Below, one piece after another: positions 22,061 through 32,690 of a stretch of DNA of 64,000 nucleotides; within the stretch, counting starts at the first letter, position 1; every line of letters begins with the position of its first letter. Both the position numbers and the translations under genes were made by a program. The stretch lies in contig NC_088791.1 in the NCBI RefSeq assembly GCF_011386835.1, positions 128,378,943-128,442,942 on the forward strand. The letters run 5' to 3'. The DNA is from Chrysemys picta bellii. Lineage: Eukaryota > Chordata > Testudines > Emydidae. Below the pieces are notes generated by a model. The model was not told the DNA's origin. It ran no database searches and saw nothing but the letters and a program-made list of their open reading frames with translations.

Positions 22061-24120
22061 GGCAGAAATTTAGGTGCCTAGGGGATTTTATCACTGATGT
22101 AAAGGCACCTGGAGAATTTAGGCATCTACGGGATTATGTGACAGCTGACCAGGGTTTTTCAGGATCTAAATTTTAGCCTTAAGTGCCTCAAATGGCAGTT
22201 TGGGCTAGATCTGCAAAGGGATTTAGATGCCTGTCATTTTTGAAAAGGGGACTTAGCTGTCAAAATGACACAGGCTTTGCAGTGCTGAGTGGAGCAACAT
22301 CTAACCACACTTAAAAAATCTGGGCCACAATTCCTATTGATTTTCAACAGGACTTATGCTCCTAAGTCACTTAGGCACTTTAGAATGTTCTGTCCTTTTT
22401 TGTAAACCATATCATGGTAATCAGATCATGCCACAATTTTTGTGTGGTTATGGAATACAGTTAACGTCCAGATTCCACTAAAAATTGGAACCATATGAGC
22501 AAGCAGGTTAAGAGACAACCAAGCTGTAACTAGGTTCCCGGACAAGTTTTTGTACTACAGCCAGGGCCTGAGGCTCTCAGCAGAGAGGTTATTTTTCTGT
22601 CAGGCTAGCAAGGCTGGTATATTCAACTGTAAACAATAAAACCTTCACCCTCAAGGAGCCCAAGTGAAAGATTAGAATGCAAATAAATGTTTTAGTGTGT
22701 ATAAAAAAAGTCTCTGAATCAGAGGAAAGTGTGCAGCAGTTTACATATTAGTGCATGTTTGTAATTAACACTTGAAGAGGGAGTAACACTCCGTGCACTT
22801 AGAATCAACACAATTAAATAAAAATGCTTTTTTTGTATTGTTCTCAATGTAAACATCTCAACTGGAAGTGAAATAGTTTCTGCTCGCACACAAGGTAATT
22901 GTCATGAACTCTAGTCTATTGTGAAAAATGGCAGCTTAATCTATATCAAATGACAAGACAGATTTTTCAGAACATCTCACTTTTGGTGGGTGGTGGAACT
23001 GTTAAGTGTGTAATATAGCTTACTGCACTCCAGGGACCAAGGTGTTTCAGCCTAATCTCCATCTTCACACTCCTTCCCAGATGGGTTGTTCTCTCACTTA
23101 CTCACACACCCACCCATCCCACACATTCTGTCTTGCTGATGTAACCTTTATGCAGTTCTGTCTCTTACATCTGTTCAAAAGATACTTCCTGAGCTTGCAA
23201 ATGACTACTGGATAATAAGATGTGGAATGACTGCACCAGGGTATTTTTTTTGGTGTGGGGGGTTTGGTTTGTTGTTTTGTTACGGTGACTTCTATTGAGA
23301 TTGGGCGTATGGTAGAGCTGGTCAAAATATAGCCACCATTTTTTTTTTTTTTTTTTTTTTGTGGTGCAAAATTTCACATTTTCCTTTGTTCCCCTTTCCA
23401 CCCTGTTTTTGCCACTGAGTGCAATAACATGAAGGGCATTCTGGATTTGTTTTTGTCTTTTCATTTTTCCTTTTGCAACTACGTAACTCTTCAAAGGTCT
23501 CCAGGTTTTGAAAAAATTACCTAGTGGCAGAGTTAGGTTCATTTTCATCCTTTTGCCACTGGATAACTTTTCCAAAATTGAGGAAGTTTTGAAAGCTTTA
23601 TACAATGGCAAAAGATTACAAAATAATTCCCAAACCCTAGACATGCATCTATTGCATTCAGGGGCAGAAAGGGGAAAGAAGCAAACATTCAAAATTTCAT
23701 TTAAATATCAAATTGGGGGGGGAAATGAAACTGACTCAAAAGTTTCATTTTTTTTCAATGAAATATTGTATTTTCAAATATTGAATGAAAAATGTTGACA
23801 TCCTCAGTAGGTGGTAATATAGCTGCAATTCACACTACCCCTTTGTTTCTTAAAGGACAGCTATGGTATTTTGCACAGCCACACACAAGATAACAGCTGT
23901 TGCAAGATTAAATGAAAAATGTATTTTTGAGGGGGAAATTACAGTTTACTTGGTATAGTGCAGTCATGACTGCACTATCTTTTCTCCTACTGTGGACACC
24001 ACATATATGTTCTTACCACATGTTTGCTAATGCATAACTACTAACACATGCTAAAATCCAAATGAAGAGAATGCAGCTTGTAGCTTTCACATGTGGTAAC
24101 TGGTTGAGGTAGATGCTATG
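22061..24120. other. No gene; old repeat words and a poly-T tract
   Basis: 22060-22390 holds 'aaatttaggtgcctagggga' and related words seen in old reptilian repeats. A T run lies at 23339-23360; its reverse complement produces the lysine run in the minus frame at 23165-23692, which I reject as a gene. Confidence 0.5.
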
Positions 24121-24124
24121 TGGG

Positions 24125-24252
24125 AACTCAGGGTTTATCTTGACCCACCTGTGTTAAAACTACAAACTAATTTGTGTTCACTAGGATTTTACAACATTTT
24201 ACCACGAGGTAAAAACACACCTTTTTTTCCCTAGTGAAGACAAGGCCATATT
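24125..24252. repeat. Possible MITE with GGGTTTATCTTGAC end
   Basis: 'gggtttatcttgaccc' at the left and 'tagtgaagacaaggcc' at the right are loosely inverted and match a turtle MITE pattern ('..gtcttcact..'). No duplication could be assigned. Confidence 0.35.
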
Positions 24253-25183
24253 TTCCTCTCTGTCCCTGTGCCAATTAGCACTTCTTGTAATGCAGCATGT
24301 CGCAAGGGACTGTTGTAACTGGAAATCTTTCCCATTGGAACTAGAGATGGTAAAAAGTGTTAGCTCTCCAATTATATTTAAAGAATATTTCATTCCTGCT
24401 AATGTAAAGTAACACTTAGCAAACGGGCCACTTTTACACCAGGAAACCTGCATATTTAGGGAGTTGAGAGCAGGTCATGCTTTCTAGTTCTGGAAACTGG
24501 GGAGAGTTGTCTAGCAATGGGGAGATGCCTCAGGCAGTCACTTTACATGGCCGACTCACCCCCGTTTCCTGAAGGTTCTGTCAGGTCAGGAACTCACAGC
24601 TGTGAGGCAAGTCAATCAGGAATGCCCATCTGTGGGAATCCATGAGAGGACCAGTGGGAAGGTGAATAAGGGAACTGACAATGGGAAGGAGGTGAAAATG
24701 TTGATCTCAGTGAGATGGGGGAAATGGCATCAGTATATGGGGGAGGATTGGGAGATGCTTTTGTTTTGAAAGAGAGAAAGAGGAAGAGCTGAAGATGAAT
24801 CTATATTAATGTTGCTCTATGTAATTTACTCTTGAGGATTAATGGGGGGCTAGATTAGGCACAAACTGAACTGTATAATGCCATAGCTTGTGTAAGTATC
24901 TCCGCATAGGTGCAGCAGTCTGCCCACTCCCCAACTGCAGGGTCAAGGGCCTAAAACAGCATGTGGCTATCTAAAAAAAGTACAAACATGCCACATTCTT
25001 GATCCTAAATGTAACTGTAAACAAGATGTAAATGTAAGTAGAAAATCTTTAAAAATGTCATGTAGCTTCAATGAAACAGTCACTTTACAGAATTCTACGG
25101 TGTAAAGAACATCATTTTGTCCTCTTATGTTTTTTTCTCCATTACATTTGTCTGGGTGTGGAGGTGTTGATGAAATGAATTGC

Positions 25184-25220
<37 letters not shown>

Positions 25221-25524
25221 TTAAAAGAAGCTGATGTAGCAGACGAAGCAGTGGCTAGGTAAGTGTACAGAGACATCTGCTGGCTGAATGAGTAATTTTT
25301 TTCACAGCTCTTAGTTTAGAGAACTATGTCTTGGTGCATGTGTTATATCAACATGAAGAGAGAGGTATGTGTGTGATGGTAAATTTGTGCGGGGGAGAGG
25401 ATCATGGATGCGCCACAGCAAAAGTTTATGGGGCTTTGATTCAAATCATGGTATACCAGGGATGAATTTGTCCCAATTTGGAATTGCATTGAAGATTCCA
25501 GACCTCTTCAGAATTATTTATAAA
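24253..25524. other. No gene; (TC)n microsatellite
   Basis: A pure (TC)n tract of about 27 bp is at 25191-25217. Otherwise this is non-coding DNA with no recognised element. Confidence 0.55.
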
Positions 25525-25532
25525 GCCATCAA

Positions 25533-25817
25533 CAGGGGCGGCTCCAGGCACCAGAGCAGCAAGCGCATGCCTGGGGCGGCCTGCCGGTCGCCGTGAGGAC
25601 GGCAGTCAGGCTGCCTTCGGCGGCACGCCTGCGGGAGATCCGCCGGTCCCGCGGCTTCGGTGGCAATTCGGCGGCGGGTACGCCAAAGGCGCAGGACCGG
25701 CAGACCTCCCGCAAGCATGCCGCCGAATCCTCATTACCAGCAGACCTCCCGCAGGCACGCCGCCAAAAGCCACCTGACTGCTGTGCTTGGGGCGGCAAAA
25801 ACCATAGATCTGCCCCG
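25533..25817. mobile_element. hAT-type MITE (CAGGGGCGGCTCCAGG)
   Basis: 285 bp starting 'caggggcggctccaggcacc' and ending 'tagatctgccccg', flanked by the perfect duplication gccatcaa (25525-25532 and 25818-25825). It is very GC- and CpG-rich, with inverted internal words such as 'cgggagatccgccgg'. The related element at 40893-41091 shares the 'ggctccaggcacca' start. The right end is decayed, so recognition rests on the left end and the duplication. Confidence 0.88.
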
Positions 25818-25825
25818 GCCATCAA

Positions 25826-26131
25826 CATCATGATACTCAGGTACTCCACAATTAAAATACAATCATCATTCATGAAATATACTACATAGATCTAACAACA
25901 CTAAAAAGCCAAATGTGAATTTACAAGCATTTTTAGATAGCTACTCATTGCCTCTTTTCCTCCCTACAATCCCCATTCTAGGCCTCAGATTTGCTGGAGT
26001 TGTAGAGGTCCTTTAGTACGGCCATTTTTTCCCTTGCTTTCCTGACCTACTGGAGGTATGTTGGTAGAGTGTACTGTTATTTAAAACAAGCTCTCACACC
26101 ACAAGGCGTATATCCACTCATTCACACCTTT

Positions 26132-26203
<72 letters not shown>

Positions 26204-26699
26204 TTCCGTTCACTGCAGCTTTCCTCCTTCTCAACCCTAACACATTCATTTAATTCAGTCCCCTCCTTAAATTCACTTGTGCATCTGTTGATTCTGTAGG
26301 TGGGTTTGTTTGTTTTATTTACTGGTAGGAAAAGAAATATTGAGGCGAGTGTGTTCATTTCAAACCAAAGGAGCTTAGCATCTGACCAATTGTGGAGGAG
26401 TCGTGTGGTTAGTAGGCCTCTGAGGAGAATTTGCCATGAGCCAGAATACTGCTCTCTGTCTCAATCCCCAATGCTCTTGTTCTCTCACCTGAAGGTTCTC
26501 CATAGATGATTTATGGTGCCTCCTGACCCCCCCTAAATGGAATCATAGCCCCTTGTATTACACAGTGCCTTCTGTTATTCTTAGTACAGTCTGTAGATTT
26601 ATGATGGCTTTTAAGACAGGCAGTACATGAAGAAACATGATCTCGCGGGGGAGGGGGGAAGAGAGAGACCAAAAGAAGTTGAAGTGGTGGAGCTGAACA
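25826..26699. other. No gene; (AC)n microsatellite
   Basis: A pure (AC)n tract of about 60 bp is at 26142-26201. The frames at 26069-26358 run through it and are not genes. Confidence 0.6.
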
Positions 26700-28450
26700 G
26701 GAAAGTGTGGGCCCCTTACTGAATGAGGGAGGCAACCTAGTGACCGAGGATGTGGAAAAAGCTAATGTACTCAATGATTTTTTTGCCTCTGTCTTCACGC
26801 ACAAGGTCAACTCCCAGATTGCTGCACTGGGCAGTACAGCATGGGGAGAAGGTGACCAACCCTCTGTGGAGAAAGAAGTGGTTCGGGACTATTTAGAAAA
26901 ACTGGACATGCACAAGTCCATGGGGCCGGATGCGCTGCATCCGAGGGTGCTAAAGGAGTTGGCGGGTGAAATTGCAGAGCCATTAGCCATTATTTTTGAA
27001 AACTCCTGGCGATCGGGGGAGGTTCCAGATGACTGGAAAAAGGCTAATGTAGTGCCCATCTTTAAAAAAGGGAAGAAGGAGGATCCGGGGAACTACAGGC
27101 CAGTCAGCCTCACCTCAGTCCCTGGAAAAATCATGGAGCAGGTCCTCAAGGAATCAATTATGAAACATTTAGAGGAGAGGAAAGTGATCAGGAACAGTCA
27201 GCATGGATTCACGAAGGGGAAGTCGTGCCTGACTAACCTAATTGCCTTCTATGATGAGATAACTGGCTCTGTGGATGAGGGGAAAGCAGTGGATGTGTTA
27301 TTCCTTGACTTTAGCAAAGCTTTTGATACGGTCTCCCACAGTATTCTTGCCGCCAAGTTAAAGAAGTATGGGCTGGATGAATGGACTGTAAGGTGGATAG
27401 AAAGCTGGCTAGATCGTCGGGCTCAACGGGTAGTGATCAATGGCTCCATGTCTAGTTGGCAGCCGGTTTCAAGCGGAGTGCCCCAAGGGTCGGTCCTGGG
27501 GCCGGTTTTGTTTAATATTTTTATTAATGATCTGGAGGATGGTGTGGACTGCACTCTCAGCAAGTTTGCAGATGACACTAAACTAGGAGGCATGGTAGAT
27601 ACACTAGAGGGTAGGGATCGGATACAGAGGGACCTAGACAAATTAGAGGATTGGGCCGAAAAAAACCTGATGAGGTTCAACAAGGACAAGTGCAGAGTCC
27701 TGCACTTAGGACGGAAGAATCCCATGCACTGCTACAGACTAGGGACCGAATGGCTAGGTAGCAGTTCTGCAGAAAAGGACCTAGGGGTCACAGTGGACGA
27801 GAAGCTGGATATGAGTCAACAGTGTGCTCTTGTTGCCAAGAAGGCTAACGGCATTTTGGGCTGTATAAGTAGGGGCATTGCCAGCAGATCGAGGAACGTG
27901 ATCGTTCCCCTTTATTCAACATTGGTGAGGCCTCATCTGGAATACTGTGTCCAGTTTTGGGCCCCACACTACAAGAAGGATGTGGAAAAATTGGAAAGAG
28001 TCCAGCGGAGGGCAACAAAAATGATTAGGTGTCTGGAGCACATGACTTATGAGGAGAGGCTGAGGGAACTGGGATTGTTTAGCCTCCAGAAGAGAAGAAT
28101 GAGGGGGGATTTGATAGCAGCCTTCAACTACCTGAAGGGGGGTTCCAAAGAGGATGGAGCTCGTCTGTTCTCAGTGGTGGCAGATGACAGAACAAGGAGC
28201 AATGGTCTCAAATTGCAGTGTGGGAGGTCCAGGTTGGATATCAGGAAAAACTATTTCACTAGGAGGGTGGTGAAACACTGGAATGCGTACCTAGGGAAGT
28301 GGTGGAGTCTCCTTCCTTGGAGGTTTTTAAGGCCCGGCTTGACAAAGCCCTGGCTGGGATGATTTAGCTGGGAATTGGTCCTGCTTTGAGCAGGGGGTTG
28401 GACTAGATGACCTCTTGAGGTCCCTTCCAACTCTGATATTCTATGATTAT
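26700..28450 (+). mobile_element. 5'-truncated CR1 LINE with near-intact RT
   Basis: The element contains the reverse-transcriptase part of CR1 ORF2 and the standard CR1 3' end. That end reads 'gactagatgacctcttgagg' then 'cccttccaactctgatattc', finishing in an 'attctatgattatg' tail like the octamer repeats CR1 uses. The endonuclease domain and ORF1 are missing, as usual for 5' truncation during target-primed reverse transcription. It starts near 26700. The open frame and clean tail mark this as a relatively young copy. Confidence 0.95.
26707..28362 (+). CDS. CR1 ORF2 reverse transcriptase, 5' truncated, one frameshift
   Basis: A 551-codon frame. RT landmarks in order: [13 protein letters not shown] near residues 130-143, the palm Asp motif [13 protein letters not shown] near 200-212, [20 protein letters not shown] near 258-277, and the catalytic FADD box near 289-292 (the family has Y/FADD). 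A C-terminal region follows with '[12 protein letters not shown]' and then 'RVQRRATKM'. It copies LINE RNA at nicked target DNA. The start at 26707 is simply the first Met after truncation. Near 28286-28290 a one-base loss ('gcgtacctaggg') shifts the frame, so the last about 20 residues are out of the family frame. Downstream in the other frame the expected '[12 protein letters not shown]' end is present. Not a host gene. Confidence 0.93.
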   Translation: MGPLLNEGGNLVTEDVEKANVLNDFFASVFTHKVNSQIAALGSTAWGEGDQPSVEKEVVRDYLEKLDMHKSMGPDALHPRVLKELAGEIAEPLAIIFENSWRSGEVPDDWKKANVVPIFKKGKKEDPGNYRPVSLTSVPGKIMEQVLKESIMKHLEERKVIRNSQHGFTKGKSCLTNLIAFYDEITGSVDEGKAVDVLFLDFSKAFDTVSHSILAAKLKKYGLDEWTVRWIESWLDRRAQRVVINGSMSSWQPVSSGVPQGSVLGPVLFNIFINDLEDGVDCTLSKFADDTKLGGMVDTLEGRDRIQRDLDKLEDWAEKNLMRFNKDKCRVLHLGRKNPMHCYRLGTEWLGSSSAEKDLGVTVDEKLDMSQQCALVAKKANGILGCISRGIASRSRNVIVPLYSTLVRPHLEYCVQFWAPHYKKDVEKLERVQRRATKMIRCLEHMTYEERLRELGLFSLQKRRMRGDLIAAFNYLKGGSKEDGARLFSVVADDRTRSNGLKLQCGRSRLDIRKNYFTRRVVKHWNAYLGKWWSLLPWRFLRPGLTKPWLG

Positions 28451-28526
28451 GTGGGGATCCAGGCTTGCCTGTTTACTGCTCACAGCTTTTCAATCTCAAG
28501 CACGTTTCAGCTGTTTTAGCCTAACC

Positions 28527-28918
28527 CAGGGGTCTCAAACTCAATTTACCTTCGGGCCAGTGCCAGTCCTCAAATCCTCTCAGCGGGTCAATGTCACTCA
28601 CTTACCTGAGGCTCCAAGGCAGGGTGGACTGTGGGCCTCTGTGCGCTACTGCCCCCAGGCACCACCCCTCCAGCATGGCCGGGTCAGTGAGCGGAGGCAC
28701 AGTCCTGCCCCTGGGCTGCAGGAAGGGGCCGGCAGCCATTGGAGCAAGCAGGCAGACATTCCTCAGTTCTGCAGAGCTGCCGGGGCCCCTGGGGGCGGGG
28801 GGAGTGCCTGGGGGCGGCAGGTGGGGCCAAGGGAGAGACCAGGTCCCAAAACTGCGGGCCACATTAAGGAGGCTCGCGGGCTGCAGATGGCCCGCGGGCC
28901 AGGATTTTGAGACGCCTG
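28527..28918. mobile_element. hAT-type element (CAGGGGTCTCAAACTC)
   Basis: 392 bp from 'caggggtctcaaactcaa' to 'ttttgagacgcctg', with the perfect duplication gcctaacc on both sides (28519-28526 and 28919-28926). It ends with 'cgcgggccaggattttgag', the reverse of its start. The interior is GC-rich, and the overlapping frames 28443-29001 are by-products. It landed 77 bp beyond the CR1 tail. Confidence 0.92.
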
Positions 28919-28926
28919 GCCTAACC

Positions 28927-30020
28927 AATGAGCAAAACAGAAATCTGCATTCTTTTGCAAGTGACGCTTTTCCATGGGTGGATATTCTTTTTATGGTTTA
29001 ACATTTCTAAAATTAGGTAATACATGGTGTATTATATAATTATTAATTATATAATGCCAAAAATGTACCTGGCAATTTACAATATAGAAAACTACTAATT
29101 TCCCCACCCAGAAATGTTTACAAACTAAGGGCTAGATTATGACTTTAAGGCACAGCCCTGAGGAAGGGATGGTGTATTGGTAAACAGACTAAGGGCACAC
29201 AGTACCTTCCAGGGCTCACTTGTTGCACTGGATGGGGGGAAAGGAATAATTTCTGACCCCATTTTATGGGGCTCAGCATAGAGCTCCGTTGGCTGATGCA
29301 TACAGCGATGCAGCTGAGAGTCCGCCTACTCTCTCCATCCACTCATTCTCAGGGGAAAGAACTTTAGGTGCATCCCTGCTCTGCCACGTGTGCTGTGGCG
29401 AGACACCGGCCAGTAGGAGGAACTCTGTACACTGAGAGCTAATTCCCAGGACAACCAGCAGGAGGTGCCGCACTGGTGAGTCTTGCTTTGCTACAATGGG
29501 ATTTTTGTGAAGCTCCTAAGCAAGTTAGGCATCTAAATCCCTTTTAAATCAATTCACTTAAGTACTTTTGATCATCCCAGTAGGCTTAAACATAACGGTC
29601 TTTAGATTATTATAAAATTGAGCTTATTGAGTATAGAGTTCATTAGCGTTTATAAAGTTGGAAGTGTCCCTTTACGTTTTGAATAGCGTTTCTTTAGAGA
29701 CAGTTAATGCAAAGTACTTTTGAAATCTGATTTACCTGTTACTGAATCCTTGACCAATTAGGCCCCATTCTTGCAGTGATCACTGCTCCTGTGTGGAACT
29801 CCTTGCAAGACGGGAGACTTGTTGCAGAAGGCAGCATAACAGCTGCAGGCAATGCTTCTCGCAAGCTTGATGAGATTGTAGAGATTTATCGATCAGCAGC
29901 AGGCACCCTTCACTAAAAGGTCACGAATAGTGAAATATTTCATACACTTTAGCTGGACAGTGAACAAACATGACATCTCATCAGCTTACAATTGCCTAGT
30001 TGAACCTTCTTGTTACAAGT
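28927..30020. other. No gene; fragment of an LTR 3' end at 29385-29490
   Basis: 29385-29490 contains 'gagagctaattcccaggaca' and 'accagcaggaggtgccgc', followed by 'actggtgagtcttgc'. These words occur inverted at 50605-50665, inside the LTR there, so this is a small piece of the same LTR family on the + strand. Around 29760-29920 a short open stretch ending in a stop lacks a recognisable domain. An AT-rich mini-palindrome lies near 29027-29056. Confidence 0.5.
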
Positions 30021-30053
30021 AGACAACCTTGGCATGCTGTACTACTTCAAACT

Positions 30054-30087
<34 letters not shown>

Positions 30088-30397
30088 GTGTGTGTGTACA
30101 CACACACACACACACTTGCACACACACACACACAGAGTTTGAAGTAGTACAGCATGCCAAGGTTGTCTGAGGTACTGAGTCTTTAACAGGGTGCAAAAAA
30201 AAAAAGCTACAGACCATGCTCCTTCCCTCTCAAGATGGTGTGTTGTTTGAAAGTGTGTGTAAGTGTGTGTGTGTGTACACACACACACTTACACACACTT
30301 TCAAACAACACACACTTTCAAACACCACACCATCTTGAGAGGGAAGGAGCATGGTCTGTAGCTTTTTTTTTTTTTGCACCCTGTTAAAGACTCAGTA
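30021..30397. repeat. Two back-to-back palindromes centred on TG/CA tracts
   Basis: Palindrome A: the 34-nt left arm 30021-30054 is repeated in perfect reverse complement at 30135-30168. Between them is (TG)n running into (CA)n, with the switch at 'gtgtgta/caca' near 30097. Palindrome B follows after 4 nt ('gagg'): 30173-30276 is the reverse complement of 30277-30397, apart from a 17-nt extra piece in the right arm (a local repeat of 'cactttcaaacaacaca'), an A11 versus T13 run and small tract differences. Layout: L, L', R', R. The frames here are artefacts of the repeats. See the finding for a mechanistic reading. Confidence 0.95.
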
Positions 30398-30895
30398 TTG
30401 GAGAGTAACTATTGAAGGCCTGTTCACCATTTGCAAGCACTCCCCTGCTTGGAAGTACTGGAACTTTCTGAATTGGGTGTGCTCAGCCCTAATATCTTAT
30501 GTTCTACAGTGCAGTGATTTTTGAACCACTCTAAATACGGGTCTGAGTGATTAGATTGTAGGGGGACACATCAAAATTAAAAGCAGGCTACTGGGCTGGA
30601 GCTATGAGGAAGCTCTTCAGTATTACAGATTATAAAGGAAAAAAACCTTCAACCAGAGCTGTGGTTTGGTGGGTTAATGACTCACTCTAATTCAATCTTT
30701 GACCTAAAAGGGACTGATTGGCTTACCACATGCAATCAGTCAGGCATGTTTCTTTCTGGGCCTCAGTGCACCAGGCAAGAGCATCACTCTTTAAAGTGAA
30801 AGGAAGATGAGAATGTGACCACTCTTAGGTGGGCTGGAATCGCAAGTTACTCTGCTAATTAGTTGTTTGTTGGTAGTGGGTGCCAAAGCATAATA
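30398..30895. other. No feature seen
   Basis: Non-coding, with no recognised repeat or RNA gene. Confidence 0.5.
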
Positions 30896-31086
30896 GTTAT
30901 AAGTAGGGCTGTCAAGTCATTAATCACACAATTAATTGCATCATTAAATAGAATACCATTTAATTATTTTTGGATGTTTTCTACATTTTCAAATATAGTG
31001 ATTTCAATTACAACATAGAATACAAAGCATACAGTGCTCACTTTATCTTTATTACAAATATTTGCACTGCAAAAAAACAAGAAATA

Positions 31087-31491
31087 CAGTAACTCCTTGC
31101 TTAATGTTGTAGTGTTCCTGAAAAATGCTACTTTAAGCGAAACGTGTTAAGTAAATCCAATTTCCCCATAAGAATTAATGTAAATGGAGGGGGTTAGGTT
31201 CCAGGGAAGTTTTTTTTTTTGCCAGACAAAAGACTATATTTTTTTAATACAGACATATATACACACACAGTATAAGTTTTAAAAATTTAATACTGTACAC
31301 AGCAATGATTGTGAAGGTTGGTTGAGGTGGTGGAGTAAGAGGGTGGAATACTTCCCAGGGAATGCCTTCCTGCTAAATGATGAACTAGTACTTGGCTGAG
31401 CCCTCAAGGGTTTAAAACGTTGTTAAGGTAGCTTCACACTTTACAAGGCAGCACGAATGGAGGGAGGGGAGACCACATGGCAGAGACAGAG

Positions 31492-31548
<57 letters not shown>

Positions 31549-31745
31549 CACGTGCATTGCCTTTTAAGTCTGCTGACCCCACTCTCAGTACATTGGCTTT
31601 TTAAGTAGATCAGCAGCTGCTACCAGCAAGCTCCCTCTGTCCTGAGCCCTGTCATATTCCCCTCCCCTGTGGAGGTAAGATATGGGGGGGGCAGGAGCGG
31701 GGGATGGGCACACCCTGACTTTAGCATCCCTCTTCCCCGCCCTTT
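31087..31745 (+). mobile_element. Tc1/mariner (Tigger-like) fragment inside the hAT copy
   Basis: It starts 'cagtaactccttgcttaatg' after TA. The continuing 'ccccataagaattaatgtaa' and 'ggttaggttccaggg' are hallmarks of an abundant turtle TA-inserting family. It contains a (GT)n/(GA)n tract at 31496-31548. Compared with the other hAT copy, the left junction is precise at a TA (the empty site reads 'aaatagtat'). The expected right end with 'ggagttactg' is missing, so the insert is truncated or was later deleted together with part of the hAT. Confidence 0.65.
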
Positions 31746-31749
31746 GCAC

Positions 31750-32099
31750 AGCAAGCAGGAGGCCACCAGCCGAAGGTTGATTTTCTTCTTTGGTGGTTCG
31801 GGTTCTGTTGCTCTTTTAAGACTTCTGAAAGCATGCTCCATACCTTGTCCCACTCAGATTTTGGAAGACACTTCAGATTCTTAAACCTTGGGTCAAGTGC
31901 TGTAGCTCTTTAGAAATCTCACATTGGTACCTTCTTTGCATTTTGTGAAATCTGCAGTGAAAGTGTTCTTAAAACGAACATGTGCTGAGTCATCATCCAA
32001 AACTGCTATAACACTAAATATATGGCAGAATGCAGGTAAAACAGAGCAGGGGACATACAATTCTCCCCCTAGGAGTTCAGTCACAACTTTAATTAACAC
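31750..32099 (-). pseudogene. hAT transposase central fragment (broken)
   Basis: Minus-strand frames at 31893-32099 and about 31750-31892 give VVTELLGGELYVPC, DDDSAHVRFKNTF and then LKRATEPEPPKKKINL. These match the + frames of the copy at 57551-58130. They come from a hAT-family transposase, upstream of its dimerisation domain. A stop ('STcttgacc') and frameshifts interrupt it. No activity can be expected. Confidence 0.75.
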
Positions 32100-32112
32100 T
32101 ATTTTTTTAGCG

Positions 32113-32337
32113 TGCCATCAGCATGGAAGCATTGTTCTCTGGAACGGTGGCCGAACCATGAAGGGTCATATGAATGTTTAACATATCTTGCACATAAATA
32201 ACTTGCAATGCCAGCTACAAAAGTGCCATGCAAATGTCTGTTCTCACTTTCTGGTGACGTTTTAAATAAGAGGGCAGCGTTATCTCCTATTAAATGTAAA
32301 CAAACTTGTTTTCTTAGGGATTGGCTGAACAAAAAGT
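32113..32337 (+). pseudogene. hAT transposase C-terminal dimerisation fragment, inverted
   Basis: The + frames give a decayed hAT C-terminal domain: 'ERWPNHEGSYECL', then 'LAMPATKVPCKCLFSLSGD', and a terminal 'RDWLNKK'. The P-x-x-x-V-P-x-x-x-x-F-S pattern is the hAT dimerisation signature. One in-frame stop (aataac-ttgc) and a frameshift are present. It points opposite to the central fragment next door, and the same head-on arrangement is seen at 57290-57628. Confidence 0.78.
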
Positions 32338-32690
32338 AGGATTGAGTGGACTTGTAAACTCTGAAGTTTTACATTGTTTTGTTTTTTGAGTGCAGTTATG
32401 TAACAAATCTACATTTGTAAGTTGCACTTTAACGACAGATTGCACTACAGTACTTGTATGAGGTGAACTGAAAAATACTATTCCTTTTGTTGTTTTTACA
32501 GTGCAGATATTTGTAATCAAAAATACACTTTTGATTTCAATCACTCTATATGAAAAGCTGGAAAAATATCCAAAATATTTAATACATTTCAATTGGTATT
32601 CTATTGTTTAACAGTGCAATTAAAACTGCAATTAATCACAATTAATTTGAGTTAATCGCATGAGTTAACTGCGATTAATCGACAGCCCTA

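Larger units (their letters stand above)
30904..32690 (-). mobile_element. Rearranged hAT element, copy 1, with Tigger-like insert
   Basis: Ends 'tagggctgtcaagtcatt' and 'gattaatcgacagcccta' form the inverted termini. The element shares its layout with 56905-58765 when read on the minus strand: an inverted transposase C-terminus, then an in-frame central part beginning VTELLGGEL, then the 'EPEPPKKKINL' stretch. The last part, including the expected second C-terminus, is missing. From 31087 to about 31745 a different sequence interrupts it, starting 'cagtaactccttgcttaa' directly after a TA (31085-31086). Flanks gttataag and ataaggaa share only 'ataag', so the duplication is unclear. Confidence 0.85.

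Noticed and set aside
23165..23692. 175-codon minus frame
   Set aside because: Contains a lysine run from a poly-T tract and no recognisable domain.
26069..26358. His/Thr and Cys/Val repeat frames
   Set aside because: Direct translation of the (AC)n microsatellite.
29760..29920. Open stretch ending in a stop, looked like a terminal exon
   Set aside because: About 50 codons, no domain, and its start resembles a common reptilian repeat phrase; chance openness is likely.
30013..30288. 91-codon minus frame with Cys/Val and His/Thr runs
   Set aside because: Produced by the TG/CA palindrome arms.
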